This document shows positions 1 to 4,804 of a stretch of DNA of 5,631 nucleotides, one piece after another; position 1 is the first letter of the stretch, and every line of letters begins with the position of its first letter. The DNA comes from an uncultured Eubacteriales bacterium (GTDB lineage Bacteria > Bacillota > Clostridia > Oscillospirales > Acutalibacteraceae). The translations under genes were made by a program, and so were the position numbers. The stretch spans positions 1 through 5,631 of the forward strand of contig ONPE01000101.1 in the NCBI GenBank assembly GCA_900319615.1, written 5' to 3'. Under the pieces are notes generated by a model. The model saw only the letters and a program-made list of their open reading frames with translations, was not told the DNA's origin and made no database searches.

Positions 1-1130
1 GCGTAGTTGCGGACAAGGATGACGTCGTTACCGGCGAGGACTGCCTGTACAACGGGCTTTTTGCCGTCGGCATAGGCGCTGTAATCTGCATCATCAAGAA
101 CGTCGGTCATTATCAGACCGGTAAAGCCCACGGTATCCCTGAGCTCGTTATGGAGCGCCGGAGAGAGCGCCGCGGTATGGGAGGCGTCGATGTTCTTGAC
201 CACGACGTTGGAGACCATCACGAAATGCGCGCCTGCCTCAACGCCTTTTTTGAAGGGAGCGTAATCCTTGCTGCGGATGCTGTCTGCAGTACGCTCATCG
301 ACAACGGCTCCGATACCGGTGTTGGCGCTGTCGGGGATAGTGCCGTAGCCGGGGAAGTGCTTGAGAGCGACCGATACGCCCTTAGCCTGATCGAACTTGG
401 CGCAGTACTCCGCGTAGGCAGAGACCTTCTCAGCATCCCCGTCCATCGAACGCGAATACATGATCTGGTCGCCGGAGTCGCAGATATCTACTACGGGAGC
501 GAGGTTGAGGTTGAGACCGACCTTCTTGAACAGCTCGACCTTCGAATCCTCCTCCTTCTCCACAGCCTGAAGTCCGCCTGCGGCAAATTCCTGACGGGTC
601 GGGTTGAAGTCATACTCTGTAAAGCCGGTGACGTCGGAAACGGTGGTATACATTCCGCCCTCCTCGGTAGCCGCGAGGATGGGCTTTATCTTTGTCTTAG
701 CCTGTGCGTTCTTCACGGCTTCGATCACCTGATCGGAGTTCATAAGCTGGAAGTTTGCCGCTTCAAAAAGCATACCGCCGAGAGAATATTTGTTCATCTC
801 ATCAGATGCGGTGTTAGCGTCGGCGCATATGCCGAGGATCATCTGACCGACCATCTCTTCGGTAGAGAGAGATTCGACATACTTGGCTGCCTTTTCTCTG
901 CCTGCGGCAAAGATGCCCGCCGAATCGTCGACTGCGGTCCGGGTCTCTGCGCCGGCTTCGGTCGCTTTTTCCAGCTTGCTCTGATTAGGTGCAGCGGTAT
1001 CCGCTGTCGCCGCGGCGTTAGTATTCCTGACCAGAGCGCCGGTGACGTCGAGATAATGATACAGAGAATATCCGAACAGCCCCGCCGCTACAAGTATCAG
1101 GATCGTTGAAATAATAATAAACTTTTTCAT
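1..1130 (-). CDS. Membrane-anchored glycoside hydrolase family 3 protein (beta-N-acetylhexosaminidase-like), 3' end cut by window
   Basis: 376 codons are visible from the ATG at 1130 and the frame is still open at base 1. Residues 1-25 form a Lys-Lys start plus one hydrophobic segment without a lipobox Cys, so this is probably an N-terminal anchor with the enzyme outside the cell. An Ala/Thr/Glu-rich linker follows, to about residue 80. The GH3 barrel then runs through EEMVGQMILG (~90-99), LGGMLF, a TEEGGMYTTV segment (155-164), LNLAPVVDI, YSRSMDGD, KHFPGYG (257-263) and LIMTDVLDD, with D343 at the position of the catalytic nucleophile. NagZ-type members normally carry a D-x-H acid/base dyad just after KHFPGxG. 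Here that stretch reads D267-S-A-N-T-G with no histidine, and the usual Asp before EGG is T155. Family membership is clear, but activity and substrate are uncertain. The gene has its own promoter and a good GGAGG site, and a terminator separates it from the LCP gene. Confidence 0.88.
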   Translation of the reverse strand, partial: MKKFIIISTILILVAAGLFGYSLYHYLDVTGALVRNTNAAATADTAAPNQSKLEKATEAGAETRTAVDDSAGIFAAGREKAAKYVESLSTEEMVGQMILGICADANTASDEMNKYSLGGMLFEAANFQLMNSDQVIEAVKNAQAKTKIKPILAATEEGGMYTTVSDVTGFTEYDFNPTRQEFAAGGLQAVEKEEDSKVELFKKVGLNLNLAPVVDICDSGDQIMYSRSMDGDAEKVSAYAEYCAKFDQAKGVSVALKHFPGYGTIPDSANTGIGAVVDERTADSIRSKDYAPFKKGVEAGAHFVMVSNVVVKNIDASHTAALSPALHNELRDTVGFTGLIMTDVLDDADYSAYADGKKPVVQAVLAGNDVILVRNY

Positions 1131-1138
1131 CTGTTTAT

Positions 1139-1143
1139 CCTCC
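1139..1143 (-). promoter_or_regulatory. Ribosome binding site of the GH3 gene
   Basis: The minus strand reads GGAGG eight nucleotides before the ATG at 1130. This is a full-strength Shine-Dalgarno match at good spacing, and it fixes the start at MKKFIII. Confidence 0.85.
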
Positions 1144-1173
1144 ATATATCCAAGATATATTAAGATATTTTCT

Positions 1174-1202
1174 ATAATAGCACAATATATGGCTGTTTTC
1201 AA
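1174..1202 (-). promoter_or_regulatory. Sigma-A promoter of the GH3 gene
   Basis: The minus strand has -35 TTGAAA (1202-1197), a 17-nt spacer and -10 TATTAT (1179-1174), with a TG one base upstream of the -10 (extended -10). Transcription would start near 1167, giving a leader of about 36 nt that contains the GGAGG site. It lies just downstream of the LCP terminator, so the GH3 gene is an independent transcription unit. Confidence 0.75.
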
Positions 1203-1211
1203 CAATTGTTG
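1200..1211. promoter_or_regulatory. Perfect 12-bp palindrome over the GH3 -35 box (possible operator)
   Basis: CAACAATTGTTG is its own reverse complement and overlaps the last three bases of the predicted -35 element. A dimeric repressor bound here would block RNA polymerase. The palindrome is seen directly. The operator role is inferred from position only, and I cannot name a regulator. Confidence 0.4.
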
Positions 1212-1230
1212 CCAAAGTGTAATATTTGTG

Positions 1231-1267
1231 AAAAAACGGAGGCTCTCCCGACAAATCGAAAGAGCCT
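1231..1267 (-). terminator. Intrinsic terminator of the sortase-LCP operon
   Basis: Reading the minus strand, AGGCTCT pairs with AGAGCCT. The stem extends by two G-U pairs and three Watson-Crick pairs to a 12-bp stem with a TTTG loop, followed by CCG and six T. It begins 53 nt after the LCP stop codon. On the plus strand the two G-U pairs become C-A mismatches, although a run of six T is also present there (1271-1276). The structure is therefore tuned for minus-strand transcripts but may be weakly bidirectional. Confidence 0.9.
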
Positions 1268-1320
1268 TGATTTTTTATGCCGAACGCCTGAATCAGAATC
1301 TTGCGGCGTTGCCTTAGTAG

Positions 1321-2673
1321 TTATTTGATCTCGCGGTAGAAGACCTCGAGCATCGCTGTGATCGCGTCGTCGTTGCTGACATGCATCTCGGCAAACTCGC
1401 CCTTGGTGATCTCTCCCGTAAGGGTGACGAAATCTACGTCGATGCTTTTGATCTTAGGAAGAACAACCGACGAAATGTAGACTATATCGCTCAGACTCAT
1501 ATTGGAATCCGAGTTCTCCGATACCTCGTTATACAGCGAGGTAACGCGCGAGATATCCTCCTTTAGCGCAGGGATAACGGATTGGATAAGCGCGATGATA
1601 TACTGCTGCTGACGGTTCATACGTTCGTTGTTCGAGGTCAGCTCGTCGAATTCTCTCGTCCGGATATAATACTGCGCCTCTTTGCCATGGAGCGTGACCG
1701 TCTCTCCCTCGTGGATGGTACGGCCGTCCTCGGGCGATACGAAGGTTATCGACGAGGTAAGAGTAACGCCGCCTATAGCGTCGTTGATGGTGGTCAGCGC
1801 GTCGAGATTGATCGCGAAATAGTTTTTGAGCGGCAGATTGAAGAACAGTCTCGAGAGCGATACGGTGGTGTTGGCGCCGCCGGTCACCTTATCGCTGCTG
1901 TATGAATAGGCGTAGGATATCTGTTTGTTCTCCGTGTCGATATATTTGCCTTCAAGCGAATAGACGTCGACGTCAGCCATCGTATCTCTCGAAACGCCCA
2001 AAATCTTCATCTTGCCGGTCTTGGTATCTACGGTCAGGATATAAATGGCGTCGCCCATGCTGGAATCATAGCCTCTGATATTGCTGTCGTCCGTGCCGAT
2101 TACGGTGATGCTGAACAGATCCTTGTTCAGCTCGTAGGACTTACCCTTGTAGTTGATTATCTGACCCATCGGATCGACCGAAACTATGCTGTCATCCTCT
2201 GTAGGGGTAACGATCTCGGCGTTATCCAGATCGTGCATATGACTGCGGCCTATCTCGCGCATGATCAGAAAGGTCGCCCCAAACACGATGACCAGCGCAA
2301 GTATCACCGACCCGGCGATTATCAGAGCCTTTTTCCATCCGGATATACGCTTGCGGTGATGCTTCGACCCGTGACCGTGAGAGCGGCTTTTGCCGGATGA
2401 GCTCCCGAAGACATATCCGTCGACGTCCTCTTCCCTCTCGATCTGCAGAGCTGATTTTTCACCGTCGGAGCTCTTGCTGCGGCGCTTTCTTTTACGCTTC
2501 TTTTTTTTGCCGGGATTCGCCGGTATGATATAATCAAAGGTATCCTCGTCTGCTGCGGCAGGCTTTTCTTTTGATGTTTCCTCGGCAGGAGTCGTCGGCA
2601 TATCAGTTCCCGGCTCGTCGGAGTCGGGTTTTATCCGGCGGGGTATGTAATCCGTATTATCTGTCGCGCTCAT
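1321..2673 (-). CDS. LytR-CpsA-Psr (LCP) family cell-wall glycopolymer transferase
   Basis: 450 residues. LCP proteins transfer undecaprenyl-pyrophosphate-linked glycopolymers (teichoic acid, capsule-like sugars) to peptidoglycan on the outer membrane face. Residues 1-110 are predicted cytoplasmic: an acidic/Pro/Thr stretch (1-50), a basic block KKKKRKRKRRSK (56-67), and a Ser/His/Lys stretch. One membrane segment spans about 115-137. The LCP domain (~185-370) shows SITVIGTDD, MGDAIYILTVD (206-216), GVSRDT (226-231), YFAINLDALTTINDAIGGV (285-303) and YIRTREFD with ERMNRQQQ (337-357), so R229, R338, R340, R351, R354 and Q355 are present. The Arg normally found in the first RSD motif is M206. 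A shorter C-terminal extension follows. The start ATG overlaps the end of the sortase gene by 17 nt, an AGGGGG site lies nine bases upstream, and the gene is last in its operon, before a terminator. Confidence 0.93.
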   Translation of the reverse strand: MSATDNTDYIPRRIKPDSDEPGTDMPTTPAEETSKEKPAAADEDTFDYIIPANPGKKKKRKRKRRSKSSDGEKSALQIEREEDVDGYVFGSSSGKSRSHGHGSKHHRKRISGWKKALIIAGSVILALVIVFGATFLIMREIGRSHMHDLDNAEIVTPTEDDSIVSVDPMGQIINYKGKSYELNKDLFSITVIGTDDSNIRGYDSSMGDAIYILTVDTKTGKMKILGVSRDTMADVDVYSLEGKYIDTENKQISYAYSYSSDKVTGGANTTVSLSRLFFNLPLKNYFAINLDALTTINDAIGGVTLTSSITFVSPEDGRTIHEGETVTLHGKEAQYYIRTREFDELTSNNERMNRQQQYIIALIQSVIPALKEDISRVTSLYNEVSENSDSNMSLSDIVYISSVVLPKIKSIDVDFVTLTGEITKGEFAEMHVSNDDAITAMLEVFYREIK

Positions 2674-3490
2674 CTACAAGCACCCCCTGCACCAAAAATC
2701 TGGTATTAGCCGCGCCGTTTGTACAAGTGCTCAGCGTGAGTATCTTGCTGTCGACGCCGGGCTCTACTCCCTCACGCACTAAAGCATCATAGTCATGAGG
2801 GAAGATCGTGGAAGCGATATAATTTCTGAACGCTTTATCATCGTCGAGATAGAACGAATTGAGGATATGCCTGTCGTCATAATCATACGCTGCGTAAACA
2901 AGATAAGTAAGCACCTTATCCTTGGTAAGGATAAAAACGGTGTTGTTGTTCTCAAAGAATTCTTCGTTCTCAAAGTTATGGAGAGAAGCGAACATCGAGC
3001 CGTTGAGCATATTGTGCCCGTAGAGCACCGTTACACGGTCGTGGAAATCGGTGCTGTTCTGCGTCTCCGAATAAATAGTGCCGGAGAACTGATACTGCTT
3101 GTAGATGTTGTGGCTGAGGTAGAAAGAATCGTCTCCGTCCGAAATGCTCTGGGCGACCGGATAATCGACGTTTGTGTTAGGTATATATATCCAAGCGTAA
3201 ACATCGGGATTTATCTCCATAAGCTCGTCAAAGCTGACGTTTACGTTTTCTATTTCGTCCAAGGTATAACCGTACGCTTCAACGGGGCCTGTAGGCGCTT
3301 CGGTGGGCGCCTCGGTCGGAGCCGCCGTAGAGACAATGTGCGAACGGCTCGACGGCGTTGCCTCTGTCAGCTCATCGCGCCCAACATCCTGCTGCGCCAG
3401 ATAGCTTATGAGCAGATACGCGCCGACAGCCAAAGCTGCGATGCATATCACCAATATCGCGATCCATGCAGGTTTTTTCAACTTCTTCAT
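2657..3490 (-). CDS. Class B sortase (membrane-anchored transpeptidase)
   Basis: 277 residues from the ATG at 3490. An in-frame TTG at 3529 would add 13 residues, but it has no ribosome site and its sequence does not suit an anchor. From the ATG the protein begins MKKLKKPAW and has one membrane segment (~7-32), then a Ser/Thr/Pro linker with PTEAPTEAPT (58-67), then the sortase barrel. Class B hallmarks in order are VYAWIYIPNTNVDYPV (~97-112), DGDDSFYLSH, YGHNMLNGSMF with catalytic H159, LTLSTCTNG with nucleophile C256, and TRFLVQG with R264, so the catalytic triad is complete. Sortases cleave a C-terminal sorting motif in secreted proteins and join them to the wall or to another protein. No protein in this window has a sorting signal, so the substrate lies elsewhere. 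It is the first gene of a two-gene operon with LCP, under a consensus promoter. Confidence 0.93.
   Translation of the reverse strand: MKKLKKPAWIAILVICIAALAVGAYLLISYLAQQDVGRDELTEATPSSRSHIVSTAAPTEAPTEAPTGPVEAYGYTLDEIENVNVSFDELMEINPDVYAWIYIPNTNVDYPVAQSISDGDDSFYLSHNIYKQYQFSGTIYSETQNSTDFHDRVTVLYGHNMLNGSMFASLHNFENEEFFENNNTVFILTKDKVLTYLVYAAYDYDDRHILNSFYLDDDKAFRNYIASTIFPHDYDALVREGVEPGVDSKILTLSTCTNGAANTRFLVQGVLVDERDR
2683..2688 (-). promoter_or_regulatory. Ribosome binding site of the LCP gene, inside the sortase coding sequence
   Basis: The minus strand reads AGGGGG nine bases before the ATG at 2673. It lies within the last codons of the sortase gene, so LCP translation is likely coupled to sortase translation. 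It supports the ATG at 2673 as the true start. Confidence 0.65.
3290..3319 (-). repeat. Short Pro-Thr-Glu-Ala repeat in the sortase linker
   Basis: The coding strand repeats a roughly 12-base unit that gives PTEAPTEAPT, between the membrane anchor and the catalytic domain. Such Pro/Thr-rich tracts usually act as extended wall-spanning spacers. Confidence 0.6.
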
Positions 3491-3494
3491 AAAT

Positions 3495-3499
3495 CCACC
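3495..3499 (-). promoter_or_regulatory. Weak ribosome binding site deciding the sortase start
   Basis: GGTGG lies four bases before the ATG at 3490. It is an imperfect Shine-Dalgarno with short spacing, but better than anything upstream of the alternative TTG at 3529. It supports the 277-residue form. Confidence 0.5.
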
Positions 3500-3524
3500 G
3501 TCCGAAATCAAAGGAATCAGTTTG

Positions 3525-3559
3525 GGCAATACCGCGAGATACAGATGTGCGGTGCTGCC
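3525..3559 (-). promoter_or_regulatory. Stem-loop in the leader of the sortase-LCP mRNA
   Basis: On the minus strand GGCAGCACCGC pairs with GCGGTATTGCC: eleven positions with one G-U pair and one C-A mismatch, closing a 13-nt loop. It lies in the roughly 90-nt leader between the predicted transcription start (~3582) and the ATG at 3490. There is no T run after it, so it is not a terminator by itself. It could stabilise the mRNA or bind a regulator. I do not recognise a known riboswitch class. Confidence 0.45.
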
Positions 3560-3588
3560 TATACTCTCTCGTCATTTTATTCTGTAAT

Positions 3589-3617
3589 ATTATACATCTA
3601 TCCATCTTTGATGTCAA
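3589..3617 (-). promoter_or_regulatory. Perfect-consensus sigma-A promoter of the sortase-LCP operon
   Basis: The minus strand has TTGACA (3617-3612), exactly 17 nt, then TATAAT (3594-3589), a full match to the vegetative consensus in both boxes and spacing. Transcription should start near 3582, giving a leader of about 90 nt. Strong, largely constitutive expression is expected unless a regulator intervenes. Confidence 0.9.
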
Positions 3618-3748
3618 ATTCACTGTTCGGTTAAAATCAACAAAATATCACGCGCCGATTATGCAACACTGACAAATAATCCCTGCCGTCACAAAAGCTT
3701 TACAAAATGTTAAACTTATTTTAAAGGAAGCAGGACAGGAGGCTGAGA
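3618..3748. other. AT-rich intergenic region between the FkbM gene and the sortase promoter
   Basis: About 130 bases follow the FkbM stop codon. I see no GC-rich stem followed by a T run, so the FkbM transcript may read on into the sortase operon or end by another mechanism. A loose TTTACA/TGTTAAA inverted pair occurs near 3700-3715. I see no open reading frame worth calling. Confidence 0.5.
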
Positions 3749-4804
3749 CTATACCGCGTAGATATTGAGATCCCAGCACGGGATGTAGGGGTGCTTTCGC
3801 AGATAGATGCGATAATCGGGGCGAATTGAACAAAGCTGTAAAATGAGCGAGAAGAAATCGCCCGTGCGGTGATAAGCCGCAAGGTTCAGCTTGGGTCTGC
3901 AGCGCCTGAGAGTATCCTCGGCTCCGATAAGCATAGCGCTCTCCATACCCTCGATATCGACCTTGATATAGGTGGGCTCGCATCCGAGAGAATCGACAGA
4001 AACTACCGGTACTTCTACGCCGCCCGAGTCGCCTAAGATCGGCATACGGCCGCTCTTCTTCCCTATCCTCATCACGCCCTCTTTATCGGCTATAGCGGCG
4101 TTTATCGCCGTGACGTTCTCCATACCCCGGATATGCTCGCAGAGCTTAGCGTAATTCTTCGGATTCGGCTCGACGGCTACTATACTTTCATAACCCTTTG
4201 AATAATGCAGGAACTCGTCTACTGTATCGCCGCGGTATGCGCCGAGATCGAGATAGCTCTCGCCGTTAAGCCTCAGAACTTCATTGAAGATCTCGTCCTT
4301 GTCGCTCTCGATATCGCTCAGATAACCAAGCCTGCCGGTGTAGAAAAAGTCCAGAGCGCCCTTGAATACCCGGCGCGATCTATCATCCGCGAGCAGCTCA
4401 TAGGCGCGCTGTATATCGTCACGGTTCACTTCTATGAACGCCTCATCCATCAGCTCGTCACCTACGACAGGTATATTCGGCACAAGGAGCTCGTGCTGTG
4501 AAGCTACCGAGCAAATGTGCCTTATGACGTCGGACAGGGAGCTGCCGAAGCATAAGGCGACGGTAAAATCGCCGAGCTCGTGCTCAAGGTCGCTCTGCTT
4601 CTTCACCGTGAAGCCGCGAAAGTCCTGATATCGGACAAAATCATCGCTCGCCATCACTCCGGCGGCTGATATACCGCGCCGCTCAAATTCATCAAGCACC
4701 CTGTCGGCGGCGTTGCCCATGCCGTAGAGGACAACGGGCTTTGGACTGTCTTCAAGCGCAGCCCATACATTTGGATAATCAAAACAAAACAAATCTTTCA
4801 TCAT
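3749..4804 (-). CDS. FkbM-family SAM-dependent methyltransferase with N-terminal Rossmann-like domain
   Basis: 351 residues. FkbM enzymes are class I S-adenosylmethionine methyltransferases that O-methylate small molecules or sugars. The catalytic half (~180-351) shows motif I YLDLGAYRGDT (184-194), the acidic strand end VAVEPNPKN (209-217) that should bind the SAM ribose, AINAAIAD (233-240), and the family signature YIKVDIEGME (279-288) followed by LIGAEDTLRRCRPKL. The N-terminal half has VVLYGMGNAADRVL (24-37), a glycine-rich nucleotide-binding-like turn, then a second alpha/beta stretch to about 130. This resembles the sugar- or nucleotide-binding halves fused to FkbM domains in other bacteria, but its ligand is unknown. 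The start ATG overlaps the stop of the upstream MBL gene as ATGA, with no good Shine-Dalgarno site, so translation is probably coupled. A second ATG follows immediately. The substrate is unknown; a surface glycan or lipid-linked sugar is plausible from the neighbours only. Confidence 0.87.
   Translation of the reverse strand: MMKDLFCFDYPNVWAALEDSPKPVVLYGMGNAADRVLDEFERRGISAAGVMASDDFVRYQDFRGFTVKKQSDLEHELGDFTVALCFGSSLSDVIRHICSVASQHELLVPNIPVVGDELMDEAFIEVNRDDIQRAYELLADDRSRRVFKGALDFFYTGRLGYLSDIESDKDEIFNEVLRLNGESYLDLGAYRGDTVDEFLHYSKGYESIVAVEPNPKNYAKLCEHIRGMENVTAINAAIADKEGVMRIGKKSGRMPILGDSGGVEVPVVSVDSLGCEPTYIKVDIEGMESAMLIGAEDTLRRCRPKLNLAAYHRTGDFFSLILQLCSIRPDYRIYLRKHPYIPCWDLNIYAV
4801..4804 (-). promoter_or_regulatory. 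ATGA stop/start overlap between MBL and FkbM genes
   Basis: The minus strand reads ATGA: the FkbM start ATG shares two bases with the MBL stop TGA. With no clear Shine-Dalgarno site upstream, re-initiation by ribosomes finishing the MBL gene is the likely route to FkbM translation. Confidence 0.8.

Noticed and set aside
150..1109. Long plus-strand open frame of 319 codons
   Set aside because: It lies entirely antisense to the GH3 gene, has no recognisable domain or ribosome site, and the opposite frame encodes clear GH3 motifs.
3491..3529. Upstream TTG start for the sortase (290 residues)
   Set aside because: There is no Shine-Dalgarno before the TTG, and the added 13 residues precede a normal MKKLKK membrane anchor start. 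The ATG at 3490 fits better.
3372..3623. Minus-strand 83-codon frame beginning in the sortase promoter
   Set aside because: Its start lies upstream of the predicted transcription start, and it runs out of frame through the sortase anchor. An internal ATG in the leader has no ribosome site.
2795..3634. Plus-strand open frame of 279 codons
   Set aside because: It is antisense to the sortase gene and its promoter region. The translation shows no family features, and the length results from codon bias of the real gene.
3700..3715. TTTACA-like repeats resembling a Pho box or an inverted operator
   Set aside because: Only two imperfect hexamers are present, in AT-rich sequence about 90 bases upstream of the -35 box. 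That is expected by chance.
3660..3748. Possible terminator after the FkbM gene
   Set aside because: The sequence after the stop is pyrimidine-rich, then AT-rich. I found no stable stem followed by a T run.
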